A stretch of DNA of 64,000 bases from Scleroderma bovista (lineage: Eukaryota > Basidiomycota > Agaricomycetes > Boletales > Sclerodermataceae). Under the pieces are notes generated by a model. The model saw nothing but the letters and a program-made list of their open reading frames with translations. It ran no database searches and had not been told where the DNA came from. Of this stretch, positions 22,921-35,466 are shown piece by piece. The stretch is from NCBI GenBank assembly GCA_037178675.1, contig JAYMGJ010000026.1, positions 1 through 64,000 on the forward strand, written 5' to 3'. How positions within the stretch are numbered: position 1 is the first letter of the stretch; each line of letters begins with the position of its first letter. The position numbers and the translations under genes are program-made.

Positions 22921-24680
22921 TCGCCAAGACACCCTTGAGAGTGGCACGGGGATCACAAGCTATTCAGATGTTGATGAAGCGATAGAGTATCATTCTCGTA
23001 AGTTTGCATTTGCATTAGATATTTCCACTCCTTCCTGATTTCTTAAGCTGTAGATATGTTTTTGAACATTCGGTTGTGTGCATAGTCCTCATGTTCATTG
23101 TGTTCGAGTTCCTATCTACATGCTGTTGTACGGTACAGTTTAAAATATTTTGTACTGCTCGAACATGCTTGGAGTCAGCTAAAAGTCAGCTTAAGTCGAC
23201 ACGTGTACCAATTGGCTATGAGCCAGCTAAGCGCTGATGCAGAGCCTGTGCCGAGGCGACCGCATTGCCTAGACTATGTTGACTAGCCGAGTTCCCACGT
23301 CAGCCGTCATTAGCTGAAGTCAGCTCCATATTAGCCAAGTTATGGCAACACTACCCCCACCATCAACATCATCGATGTGGCCATCAATGCTAACCATGAC
23401 GACGACGACGACAGCCCCACCACCATCCCCAGCCTCAACGGCAGTGATGCAACCACCCACATCACCAGCATCATCAACCTGGCCACCAATGACAATGACA
23501 ACGACCCCCCGTCACCATCCCCGGCATCAACACAACATATATTATTTAGTTATTCATGATGTATTTTGTAGTTTTCAATAGAACTAATATACTTATTTTT
23601 TTTACTCTACTGAATACTTGAATGGAGTGACCAGTGGGAACCAGACTGGCACGGAGTTGGACAGACTTGCACAGAGTTGGACAGGCTGGGTGGTCGGCTA
23701 AGTGCTGTCAAGTGCTGTCAGCTCGGCTAATCGGAAGGGCTGGTTTGCTGATGATCAAAATCAAGATATCTATTAAGATTTATGGTAGTTCTGTGTATGA
23801 TGAGCACCTCAAGTGTGGTGGTAGCTCAATTGGAATCAAGCAGGATGCACAGAATGAGCAAAGTTGTCATCTTATTTCAAATGTCGGGCCATAGTATTTA
23901 TGCAATATCTCTACTATGACATCATGCCGGATGACTCAGTTCAGCTTTGGTGGCTGTCTCTGACTTGCCATCTAGCTATGGTCTTAACAATATCAACAGG
24001 AAGGTCTGAAGGCCCACCATGCCTTCTTGAGCAGAAAAGCTTCATCTCGGAAGGATGACAATGTACACAATAACACGTCAGCACTGCTGAGTTCAGCATT
24101 GGACACAGCAGACAGATATATGCCATGATGTGGTGGAAGGCAATGGTGCTGCAATTTGAACTTGAGCACTGTGCACAGGCCTGCAGTAGCACTTTGGTGT
24201 GCCAGAAGGAAGGACAATGAATCTACAATCATTGGCACCCTACATCACAATGATTGATGATGACATCACTCATGCAGACAAAGTGACTGCACTGAAAAGA
24301 CAACAAAGATGGTCCTGTGCAGAAGGAGGACACCTGCCACCAGCACTATCATGATAATAGTAGTAGAAATAAATAGATGAAAATACAAAAACACAACATA
24401 GTGGACACAAATTCATGCCAGCACCTCACCTGTGCACTCAGCAATCCAAAATCAAACCCTACATTACAGTTACAATTTTCACCTGTTGCCATGTGCATTG
24501 TAATACCAAGTAGTATGCTATTGTAATATATTGTAATGATGTTAAAATTGCATGTCATTTTCTGAAAAATGATTAGATTGAATCTTCCTGCAGTCCTGTA
24601 TTTAACTCAAGTCTTACTAATGCTGATGCTATCCTAAAGGGTTAATTAGCCCTTGACTGCACTACTGCAGAAAGACTACA
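22921..24680. other. No gene seen; CCACCA/ACG-rich tract at 23345-23535
   Basis: 23345-23535 is a low-complexity run of ACC, ATC and GAC triplets that is open in several frames by composition only. Short AGTCAGCT/AGCCAGCT motifs recur at 23170-23340 and 23690-23740 and might be the ends of a degraded element, but no target duplication was found. Confidence 0.4.
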
Positions 24681-24851
24681 AGTGTATTTACTGATGCTGG
24701 CATGCCATGCTGTGGTAATAATATGTGTTCACTTATCAATACACTGTATGGAGAGCTACTTGACCCAACACATGATCATACTTTACCAAACAATTGCTTT
24801 GTGGGATTGTACCATTCTCTCTGCCAAAAATGTTGTGGTCAATGAAAGTTC

Positions 24852-25127
24852 TTGCATCATTTACTAGCAAAATTGAAGGAGTTGAAGGTGGTGATAACAA
24901 TATTACTGTGCTCATTCCATGAATGGCCTTGGAGGCCCTGGAGGATGAGTTTCCAGTCTCACTTTGATGCTTTTGCAATGGCCATCAATAAATCTCAGGG
25001 CCAGAGTGTCAAATGTAGGACTACTAGATTTACATACCCCTGTTTTTTTTCATGTAGTCAACTTTATGTGGCTCTTTCCAGATGTGCCCATCCTCACCAT
25101 GTTAAGCCCATTTTTCTCAAGGACTGA
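24852..25127 (+). pseudogene. C-terminal remnant of a Pif1/Helitron-type helicase
   Basis: The frame contains FDAFAMAINKSQGQSVK and then SQLYVALSRCAHPHHVKPIF. INKSQGQ and QLYVALSR are the conserved last motifs of Pif1-family helicases, including those of Helitrons. Between them the usual PVFSHG-like stretch is degraded (YPCFFSC). A trace of the preceding motif (ILSAKNVVVNES) lies in another frame at about 24820. Only the tail is present, with frame breaks, and no replication-initiator domain or Helitron 3' hairpin was seen. Confidence 0.6.
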
Positions 25128-25330
25128 ATAATACTAAGACTACAATTGTTGTATTTACTGAAGTGCTTAGAGATTTCATTTGATTCATTGATTTTTTTTG
25201 TGATTGAAATTGAAAATGTTTAAGAATGTCTGAAAGGTATTGTGATTTTATCCTTATTATCCCTGGCAAAAATAGGATAAGCATTGCCCAGCACTGCCTG
25301 CTGAAGGCAGGCACCAGTGCTAGCTGGTTT

Positions 25331-28300
25331 ACCATACATGTATACTAAATATGAGATTAAATCTGTGTAATTCTCATTTTTGACACCCAATTTTAGCATA
25401 CATGTATAATAAATATGATGGAGAATTCATGTGATTTCTGACATTAAGGTCAGTCAATTTAGCATACATGTATACTAAAATATAACATAAAACTCAAGTG
25501 AGTTGCATATTTAACAGGTATATTTTATTACATTAATTATAACTTCTATATAAGGAAGGTACCAAATATTGACAAATATTTGTCACTCACAAATATATAT
25601 ACCTTTGAAATGACAAATTGCAATTTTCACAACTTGACCATTAACCATCACCTTCCTCATTTGGACAATATTTGTCTCTATTTGTACTCTTCAAAATGGC
25701 TAAACATATCACAAAGGTTACAAACAAGGTCAAACAATCAATATTATATAATTCATCCTTTATTTACTAATGTTTATTGTAGGTCACAGCTAATGTAACC
25801 AAAAAGGTTAGTTTTATTTTGTTTTCAGTCACCAAATAGCATACATGTATGCTATTTGGCCTGTTTGTTTTTTGCTTTCCAGTCACCAAATGGCCTGTCT
25901 TTTTTCTATTCTCAGTCACTGGCCTGTTCTCTTTTCATGTCCAGTTATCAAATAGCATACGTGTATGCTATTTGGCCTGTCTTGTTTCCATGTCCAGTCT
26001 CCATTCAATAATCATCTGGCTAACCATTTATCATTCATTAGGAAGCCCTCATGATGAGTCAACAGCTTGCCAGTGAAAGGCTTCGTGATGAGCTTCTCAC
26101 TCATCGCATTGGTTATGGCCTTGTCTGTATTGCCTCACCTGACAACAATGATCTTGGCAGAGGACCCACCTTTGTTCGCCAGACCATGAATCCCCGTCCC
26201 ATCGATCAAGCTATTATCAAGAAAATCAAATCTGATCACATTGCTAATGGTCTCAAAAGTCGAGAGGTCAAATATGCTGTTCAAGTGACTGTAAAACGGT
26301 CCTTGATTGCTGGAGGTGTTGTCAATGAGATCAAGGATGGCGACTACACCAATTTTGTTAAGTGGACTGACAATGCTCCTGGTCAAAAATGTCAGGTTGC
26401 CAATGGAAATCATCGTATCACATTTATGGAGGACAAGTATGCTCTCGAGATCTTCAAGTTAAAGGTGGCACAGGGCCCAGGAACTTCAAAGGACACTCCT
26501 CGCATGCTCACTGAGCGTGCTAATGATATTACCAGCCTTAAAGAAATCTTGCAGAGAGAGGCCATATGGTTGGTTGAATTTTATGATGAAGGTAGGCACC
26601 CTCTTATTAGCATACATGTATGCTAAATTGCATTCACAGATTCCATCTCAGCCAGCCCAACTTCTGGAAGTCTCTTGCATGCTCTCGCCACCAATTATAC
26701 CAAGCCAAGCAAGGATGACAATGAGACAGATCGTCTCAAACTATTACTCAGGAGTCTGCGGGCAAAACCTGTTGATCAACGTGATCATGTTCACAACACT
26801 ATAGCTGCCAGCTGGTCCAGCAAAGAATCTGGCCTCATTCGACCTGCTTTTGTTGCATCTCACTCCGGAATTCTTGATTTCCTAATGCATGCATTTGCCT
26901 TCCCCCATCTCGAATCATCAGCTCGTCTTTCTGTGACATTCTTTTATAGCAATCTAAACCCATACTTTACTGGGGTAAACTTACTCTTCTTTTTAGCATA
27001 CACATATGCTAATCAACTCAACAGCTTTTCCTCACCCTTTTTTCTCCCATGGTTGCCATCCTTGAATACTTGGTTTGCCCCTATATCATGCCTGATGTCT
27101 ATGATGTCACCATCATGGCCTTGGGCAAGGCCACAGACCTGCGCCCCAATACCTCTGACTGCACAAAGGCTCTTGAACATCTCTATGATCATCATCTAGA
27201 CCATGTTCTCAAATCCATGAAAGCACCATTCACACAGCTGTTGGATTCTGGAGAAGATGGTGAAAGTTTGTTTTTTGCTTGGGATCTTGCCTTTTCCGAT
27301 CACCTTTCTCCCTACATGCACCTCTTTGGCTCTGTCGATTCTGAGGAAGCCCAACAATATTGGGAGGCTTTTGATGCTTATTTCGATCAGGTTCTCAGTG
27401 CAACCAGCAAATTTGTCCAGAACCTAATCAGCATTCAAAACTATGCTGTTGATGCTGATATCACTCAGCCTGTACTCCAGAATATGGAGGCAAAACTTAC
27501 GTGGTGGCACCTTGGATTTTATCCAGCTCATGATACCATGATAAATCTCGCCACACCAATGCCCCTTTTTACAGAGTCAACTGTCACTGCCTTCATGATG
27601 AACTGGAACACTAAACACCTCGGTTTGTCTGCTGTAAAAAATTCCAAGTTGGATCACTGCATCTATAGTGACACTGTTTGCGAGGTTAGTCCTCATTTTA
27701 GCATACGTGTATGCTATATCACTCATTTGTTTCTCAGATTATTGAGTGGTTTGCCCCACTCATCAAATTTCCTATCACTGGCAGCAACCAGCGGGGCAAG
27801 AACAAGGGTTGGTCTTGTGCATGGGAGGGTGTTGAAATGTGGTTGAAGAATCGGATGCGTATCACTGATGAGGGTATTCGAAAGTCCTGTCTGCGTCAGG
27901 TAAGCCCCTACAATTCTCACACTCTCCCATCCTCAAAACATATTCAGTTCATGACATTTATGTTGGAGAGGCGCCGCACTGTGCTTCCCCAGATCAAACT
28001 CGTTTACGAGACCATCTTTTCTGGTACACAATTGACCACCACTGCCGATAAATACAAGGCCCTGTTCACCAATGAACAATGGGTGAGCGACCTCAAGGCC
28101 TTTATAAACATATGGGGCAATCAGGTCAAGCTGGCAAATTCCGCTGGCACAGATTCATCCATTCTTCGCCCTGCATGTCCTGATGATCATTTGCAAAACA
28201 TGCTTACGAGTTCCACGTCAGAAGAGTTGAAGAATGCATTTCGAGGTGCCTATCGAGTTTTGAGAGCCACAGGCATCCAGTGGCAGCTATTCACTACGGC

Positions 28301-30012
28301 ACAGCTGACACAAACATTTCTTCTTGCCACTGTTCAAGCTGGACACTACAACCGTCTTCGTCGTACCATGTGGGAGATGCCCACAATGTGGGTCATACGA
28401 CAGGAGCTTGAATCCATGCTGTCCACATTTGCTAAACAAGGCCAGCTCTCCAGTCCATCCTTTGAATGGTGGGATGGCATTGTTGAGCCTCCTACTCTGC
28501 TTGAAAACAACCCGCTTCTCAATGTCCTACCCATTCATAACAATGCAGAGTCCATGGGCACTTATGTCCAGCGTGCTGTCATTGCTCAACAGCTCGAGTC
28601 CAATAACAAGGACACTCTTACAACAATTTATAACCTCGCTCTCAAGGAAGGGTTGGGGACCATTGAAGTCAATGGCAGGCAGTATGTCGATCCGAAACTA
28701 CATGAAGCCACCATTGATTATGTGAATGTGAGTGCCTGCCCCTTTTCTGACCCTACATCATAGCATACACGTATGCTAAATCACTTGCTAATCCAGGCTC
28801 TCGCTGCGATCTCCTACAAACAAGTGAAGCGAGTGAAGGAACCTATGTATGATCTCACAGAGCGTGTCGAGCGTGATGATGTTCGAAACGTCATCCAAAG
28901 CTTAGGCTTTGGTGTTGCTCTCGAAAGAAATCCAAGGAGCATCCCTGTTGCTTCTGCAGAGCAGGCTGCAGAGTATTGGAGGGCGAGAACTGAAGAAGAG
29001 TTGGAGTCTGCTGGCCTTCCCAAAGGCAAGGGAACCACATCACATACACAAAATGCCCAAAAACAAAAAGTGCGGCAGGCAAATATTGTTGCTGCTCAGA
29101 TGCAGCATATGTCCAAGGTCTCTACGGCCTCGGTGATCAGAAAACGTGGGGCATGTCACATGAACTCCAATCTCAACAATCAGGAGATCACAGACACTAG
29201 TGCCAGCTCATCCAGAAAGAAAGGTCAGTAATTCAAAGTTAAAGCATAACTTCTTTCCATTTGACTTCTTTTTTACAGGGCGACATGACACTAGCAACAA
29301 TCTTAGTTCTTCGGTGTCTCCCATCGGTAAGTAGATTTTAATGGCATGTGCATGTCCTCAATTTCTTCTCACCATATAGTACAAAACACTCCATGGGCAA
29401 AGAAATTTGGGTCTTCTGAGTTTCTCAGAAATGTGACCATTCTCAATCAACTGGAGTCCACAACGATAAATAGAGACCCCACTGCCTGGAAGACCATTGT
29501 CTCTGCCCTACATCATGAAGAGACTTGCCCTCCAAACTCGCCAGATCTCATCCAGTTATTGTTCGACTTGCACGAAAGTATCATAGATGAAGGCAAGGAG
29601 CTACTGGTGGCATGGTGTGATGGCCTCAATGACTATCCTAATGATTTAAGGCTGGTGCGCTATTTGATCACATGGAAAGACTTTGAGGCAGAAGATAGTA
29701 AGACCATGCTGACTGAGGGACTTGACAAGTGGAGGCATAAGGTCAATAGCAAAGGCAAAGGCAAAGGTCGTCAAGAGAGTTCTGATGATGAGTTTGATGA
29801 TACTGATGGTGGCACTGGAAATGAGATGGATGTCAGTGATGATTAGTGCATAGTATTTGTTCATAACTTGTGCTATATTTTTGTGTTGTGTACGATAGCT
29901 GACATGAAATCCATGTGTTGATGTTGATGCTTGATATTCATTCCCATGCAGAAGGCAAATAGTTGTCATCAATGATCATTTTGGTAATTGATTTAGTATA
30001 CATGTATGCTAA
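25331..30012. repeat. Family of ten TAGCATAC(R)TGTATGCTA palindromes in and around one gene
   Basis: Copies lie at 25331-25350, 25394-25411, 25460-25477, 25832-25859 (a perfect 28-bp palindrome), 25949-25974, 26607-26626 (perfect over 20 bp), 26993-27012, 27699-27716, 28761-28778 and 29993-30012. The fourth to ninth have an intact outer TAGCATA/TATGCTA frame and vary only in the centre (ACATGT, ACGTGT, ACACAT, ACACGT). Four copies sit in introns 1, 2, 3 and 5 of the ParB-like gene and none is in an exon. In the introns the right half supplies TGCTAAT/TGCTAAA, which fits a fungal branch-point site. Confidence 0.9.
26051..29846 (+). CDS. Eight-exon gene with ParB/Srx-like N-terminal motif, otherwise unknown
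   Basis: Exons at 26051-26591, 26640-26974, 27025-27684, 27738-27899, 27948-28727, 28797-29223, 29279-29326 and 29380-29846 join in frame (3420 nt, 1139 residues), all with GT/AG introns of 48-69 nt. The N-terminal region reads TMNPRPIDQAIIKKIKSDHI, NGL, KYAVQVTVKRSLI and then CQVANGNHRITFM. That resembles the ParB/sulfiredoxin-fold pattern (NPR..I......I...GL ... GxHR), where the HR segment binds nucleotide; this is inference. The remaining 900 residues are helical and unrecognised (for example WWHLGFYPAHDTMINLATPM, FEWWDGIVEPPTLLENNPLL). The tail has a basic KGKGKGRQE segment and an acidic end (EFDDTDGG). No frame damage was seen, so the gene is probably functional. Four of seven introns carry the palindrome described above. 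Confidence 0.7.
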
Positions 30013-32300
30013 ATCTAAGAAGAACTGGACAACACCTGAGAATTTTTCTTTACCACAACTTCTTTCACTTCAAGCACATGGGGTTCCTTTTTGGGTCATC
30101 AAAACCACATGGCATCACACTGCCATGGTCTCCATCTAGTGCTACTATAGAAAGGTGGTGGTTTGCACAGGGCAGGTCTAGCCTAAAGGAAGGGAGAAGG
30201 AGGAGATCTGTAGGTAACCTCAGTATGCTGGCAAGCTACTGAGGGAACTAAGGTACTAGGACTCTACTGTAGTGCGATGCATGCTTATGTAAGTAGGTAA
30301 ATATACCACAACAATCTGTTTATACTCCAACAGCTACAGCAAGCAGCAATCTCCAACTCCTCCCTTCCTTCCTCCCTCATCCCCCACTGCACCACATCAT
30401 TTGTAGTCTATATAGTCTATTTGATTGAATTTGATTTGAGTGAACATATCAAGCTTGATAAGCCTTGAATAACATATCTCTCCCCTATCCTGGCACATTT
30501 TTGGCATTTTTTTGCCGTTTCCTGTCACCAACACCCTCAGTCTGTCACCTGAAGGTCTGTGCCCTATTACCTCATCACATTTCCTTGGATTATGACCATA
30601 TATATCTTATTTTTCGCATTTTTTGCACTTTTCCACCACATTTGGCCCCAGTCTCTGTTAGAATCCACAGGCTGGGGTGATCAGGGTGACCACAATGGGT
30701 GGATGGGTGTGAACCAGGTCCAAATGCGATGGTTATACACAGTACAACTATGCACTATTTATCTCATAGGTAGAATGATCAATATATCAAAACTAATAAC
30801 TGTAATTAGTCTTGTAAGTTTGCCACATAGTGGCCATATATTCTGACAGTCTCCTTTGGAACAACTATTATCAGGCTCATTGAGGGTATGTACCATTCAT
30901 ATGAGATGTTTCCTTGCCTTCTGATCATACCAGAAAATATTGCTGTCATGGACAGCAGGCACCTTGTCCAGGGACATGGCATGTTTGTGTAGATACCAGA
31001 AACAATCAATACCAATAGAAAGGGAAGATTCATCTATGAGAAGGGCCATACTGTATGTAGCAATGTAGAGTATGGTTGGTAGGTACTATCCCTTACACCA
31101 TTGTTGGCACCCCCACCCATGATTGAATACTGCATTGTAGACATTGGAATGCCTCCTACTGGATGACTCACATCCTTCAATGCATACATTGCTCTCTTGC
31201 GAAGCCATGGGAAAACTCTTGAAAAAAGTGTGGTGTGGGTTGCTGCAGTGGACCTAAAGGTCAGAAGAGCTGTAGGAGGAAGTTGGTAACTCTGTGGTGA
31301 CCTCAGTAGATGTTCAAGCTACTTTATTAAAGTAGTACTTGTAGTGACTACTACAAGTGAGTAAGTGTAAAAAGGAGTGTGTAAAGGACTACTTACCCTC
31401 AGTAGATGTTCAAGCTACTGAGGGACTAACAGGAAATACTACTGTGTATGTATGCAGCACCTAGTAATGCATGCTGGTTAATTTACAACATGCTCCCTTA
31501 AACTGTACGAGCTAATAGGGACAGTAGGAAAATCAAATCAAATCAAATCAAAGGTGTTAAATATCAAATGAATGAATACTCAATGATTCCAAATAGAATG
31601 TGTAGTCTGTTGCTCGAGAGTCCAAGTCTTGTTGATGCAAAGGTTTTGTGACTCCTGTGTTGTTACCCAATTTGGTAAGTCATGTCGCGCTGATATTGAT
31701 GTATTTGCACTCAGGTGCATGCTTGATGCGATAGACTTGTCATTGTCACAGCTAACATTTTGCAGGTCCTTCTTCAAGCTCTGGGGGCTGTATTGAAGAC
31801 CTCCAGTGGACATTGATCATGGGGGATCATCCGTATTGAGTGGTAGGGGGTGTATGGGCTTGTACAGGCTATAGTGTCATATTGATGCATCAATCAATGA
31901 CAACTATAGGGCACCTGTGATGCAAGAACACCTAGGACTAGCTTTGGGTTCTCTTGCATCACTCCAATGTAAAGTAATGCATCACTAGTCCTGATGCAAT
32001 CCATTCCCCTTTAGGTTCCCTTCCCCACACAATCCTCAATTGTTTTTCCCTTCCCTTGTCTGCATTTTAGATGATTACATAAACCTTCCAAAAGCGCCAC
32101 TACTCCCAAAACATGTCCACATTTAGTCAATAGCTGAATTACAATAGGGGACTTCAAAGCTGGTTTTCACAAGCAGTTTTGGAGTGGTTTTGGAGTTGAT
32201 TTTGGGCAGTAGTTTTCGTTGTTGTTGTATCGAAAACCAGTGGCTGGTTTTTGCCTGGTTTTTGCAGCACATAGTCAGACTTTGAATTCACTGTGTCACC
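29847..32300. other. No gene seen; scattered short repeats
   Basis: CTCAGTAGATGTTCAAGCTACT occurs near 31302 and again near 31400, with a related CTCAGTATGCTGGCAAGCTACT near 30217. All three are close to the word ACTGAGGGA or to CTACTACAAGTGAGTAAGT. 30330-30600 has the pyrimidine-rich look of a retroelement LTR (TCCCTTCCTTCCTCCC, then ATTTGATTTGAG). I could not define element borders. The sequence near 32092 (GCCACTACTCCCAAAA) resembles a stretch of the foldback element at 10973. Confidence 0.4.
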
Positions 32301-32331
32301 ATACAGTGTTGCCCAACTTGACCACAATACC

Positions 32332-32535
32332 ATGCCTAAAGTACCTAAAAATTGTTCTAATACAGTCTCTCCTTCACTCTCTGGTCCATTGGACAAGTCT
32401 GGGTGCTCCAAAAAGGTAACCACACAGAAGACAAGTGGACAACCAACTGAAAAGGGAAAGAAGGATCCATTGCAAGGAAGTGGCAACAAGAAGCCACATG
32501 TTTTTATCTCATACAGTTGTGTTTGCTCAAAATAG
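32332..32535 (+). other. Short Lys/Ser-rich frame, doubtful
   Basis: It reads MPKVPKNCSNTVSPSLSGPL, then KKVTTQKTSGQPTEKGKK. The composition is like the disordered N-terminal tail of fungal transposases. It has no downstream domain. The preceding sequence (32160-32275) is rich in CTGGTTTT/CCTGGTTTTTGC, similar in style to the MITE at 34895-35466, so a decayed hAT-like element is possible. Confidence 0.2.
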
Positions 32536-34175
32536 GCAACTCAACTATAGACAACAACAAAATCTTAACTACACCTTCAATATTGCACAATCTGGTATTT
32601 TAACTATATGACTGTACTTTAGTAGCTTATAGCTTGAAGATTATCAGGAAAGATATTTGAAATTTAAAGATCTCAGTAGTCGACCCCCCAAAAAAGTGAA
32701 CTTAATGCGGAGTTAGTCGGAGTTACCATATATAGCGATCAGAGTTACCTTTTATAGACATAGCGAATTAAGTAATTCTCAGTTAATTAATATTCCAACA
32801 TTCATCATGAGTGTTGGACCACAGCACCTGTGCGACTTGTATTGTTTGACAGCAAACTCTGCTTGGTGTGCATTGAGCCCCTTTCTGTGAACAGGTGAGG
32901 TTGAGTGAGGTTAAAAAATTTGTATTTTGTACCTGTAAGCATCCATGTAGCGCCAAGTTTTGCAAAAAAAAGCACAGATTGTCTTCACTGGACAATCATT
33001 TAAGATCTCTGAAACAAGATGCTTTGCTGTCTGAAATGTGCTGTCAGCCACCATCCGGAAGCCTGCGGTGAAGTTGCGGCCCATCAAGATCAGTTCCCAC
33101 CATCCACACAGTTCAATGCTGAACACTCACGCACTTTCATCCACCCCCAATACATTTCAATTGGATTCAACTCGCAGTGAAACTTGGGCAAAAACCAACA
33201 TTTGTGCCCTGCCGCTTCAATCACCAGCTGTACAAGTGGTTTCTCTTCTTTGAAGTCTTGCTGATTCATGAGCATTTTCCGCATACAGCAATTGATCCTC
33301 AAGGATTCCTGAACAATGTCAAAATTGCTCTCACCCGGCTCATCACCTCCTTCAGCTGCTGCCTGTGCTTCATGGCGCATCTGATCTTGTGCCTCACGAG
33401 ACAGTTTACAGGTCTGACACTCCCCAACTGCTTTCCTGCCATTCACTGCCTGCAAAACTGATATCAGGCCACACTCCTCCAAAACACAGTGCATCCCCTT
33501 CGCCTGTCCACGGAATGCGAAGTCGGGATGGTGTGGTGGAAGGTCTGATGGGAAGACCATCACCTGCTGCCTTCCACGCAATTCAGGATTTGGGTTGTCC
33601 ACTGGAATAAAGGTGTCATGCATCAAACACTGTTTTCCGCCCAGTCTAACATTCATATCTTTTGCATTCAGGGCATTTTTTGCAAATGTGCCATGTGCTG
33701 ACAACTGGTCGAAGACAAATTCGGCGACCACATTTGGGTACTTCCGTTCAAAAATTGGAATCATTCGTTTTACCTTATGCAACATTCTGTAAGTATCTCT
33801 TCACACAGAATAATAAGACATCATGACTCACTTGTTCAACAAGTTTTTCGTTTGTCCAGAATCCATTGTTATTCTTTCCAGGGTAAATGATCTCACAAGC
33901 ATCCAAAGAGCCCTTGAGTTGACGCTCTGCCAGTAAGCTTGCATTTTCTTTTATTTTGCTTTCTGACAATGCCAGTTGCCCAGTTTGTTCAATGATAAAG
34001 TCCGAAATATGGACTGCACGGCCCTGGCCCTTTTTCCGTAAAGGCATCTTGCCATCATGCACATAAACCTGACGGTGGAGCTCATTTGCATGAACAATGC
34101 TCTCATCGTGCATGATCGGTACATGAAGCTGTTCACCAGGTCCAAGCTGTGGCTTGATTGGCTCAAGACTGTTGT

Positions 34176-34815
34176 CTCTGTATGTGCATCGTAACCTAGT
34201 AATATCTCACTATAAAAATATCCATGTGGTAACAAAGAGCTTAGGCCGTGGGCATCAGTGAAAATATACGTGGCTGTGCAGGGGGGAACAACATATAGGT
34301 TCCGATGAACTTGTCACTGTAGAATAATACATGGCGCTCAAGGATACGCGGCTTTGCAGGACGAATCAGGACGTATATCGAAAGTGGGGGAGCATAGTTG
34401 TTGGCAGGAATCGGACTGGGCATGTGGACGGTGAACCCCGAGAGTAAGGTGCACATTACAACTGGTACATGGTGTGCTGGGATAACCATGGCAGGTGACT
34501 GTGTACATAGTAAGTACCCGTCAAGCACGCTGTGGATTTGTCTACACCTAACAGCGATGAGGCGGGCAAGGGAGGAGAGATTGGCATCAATTGCTGTGCT
34601 ACTACTAGTAACCACATACTAGTAGGTGTGCCAGTGTGTGTGGGTTTGATCGGATCATGCGGCGGTGGTTATGACTGATACATTTGATAGCTGCGCGCGA
34701 ATGGCACACAGTGGTTTTCCATCCAACGTGTATGTACCCTGCTGTACAGTGTATACACCCACTGTGACTTTGGGGCCAGTTTCGAACTCACCCATGTGAT
34801 ACACAGCACCTTACC
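34176..34815. other. Unusually long intron or second insertion in the transposase
   Basis: On the minus strand, FGQNERK is followed by a GTAAGG donor near 34815 and the frame resumes with DNSLEPIKPQLGPGEQLHVP near 34180. Other introns in this window are about 50-70 nt, so 640 nt suggests inserted DNA. It contains related short blocks (ACGTGGCTGTGCAGG near 34270, ACGCGGCTTTGCAGG near 34347). I found no terminal repeats. Confidence 0.4.
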
Positions 34816-34894
34816 TTTCATTCTGACCAAACTTATCCAGGAACTCTTTGCGGTATGCAACCACATCTTCCTGCTCATGGCCATCAACATAGAT

Positions 34895-35466
34895 TAGTGT
34901 TTTAAAGTCCGGTCCAGTCCAGTTTTTTTCCCTTTTTTGGAGGCAACCGGACCAAAACTGGTTGCAAAGATTTCAAATCTTGCTAGGACCGCAACTGAAC
35001 TGATGGCAACTGGTTGTGTATGGTTGCTTGGAGCAGTTGCAACTGGTTGCAACTGGTTTTTCATACATTTTCTTAATGTTTGTACTTATGACTCAAAAAT
35101 GTGCAAAATGAGCACCTGTCAATTTGCGCATTTTGACAGGGTGCTCATTTTGCGCATTTTTGATAGTTTGGATCATGTATTATTATTGATAATATCAATA
35201 ACTGGGCTTTAAAACTATCACAAACACACAAAATTAGCATAGTGTATTACAGATTTCCCTGTATTTTATTTAAAGACCGGTTGCTTAAAAGACCGGTTGC
35301 AACCAGTTGCAACTGGTCTTTTATTTTTTCCTGAGCAGATGCAACTGCAACCACATGGATTGAGGACCCCCCAGGACTGGCAACTGCAGTCCGGTCCAAA
35401 TCGGTTGTGGTCCAGTTCACAGTTGCCGGTTTTTTCGTTTGGTTGCAACTGGACTTTGGAACACTA
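34895..35466. mobile_element. 572-bp hAT-like MITE with 8-bp target duplication
   Basis: The ends are TAGTGTTTTAAAGTCC and the inverse of TAGTGTTCCAAAGTCC (14 of 16 match). ACATAGAT flanks the element at 34887-34894 and 35467-35474. Subterminal regions are filled with GGTTGCAACTGG and its complement. Near the middle a hairpin (35103-35152) pairs GCAAAATGAGCACC with GGTGCTCATTTTGC. There is no coding content. The first bases match those of the larger element at 5151-7612, so the two belong to one family. It sits inside a codon run of the Tc1/mariner-like gene. Removing the element and one ACATAGAT restores the expected reading frame. Confidence 0.9.
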
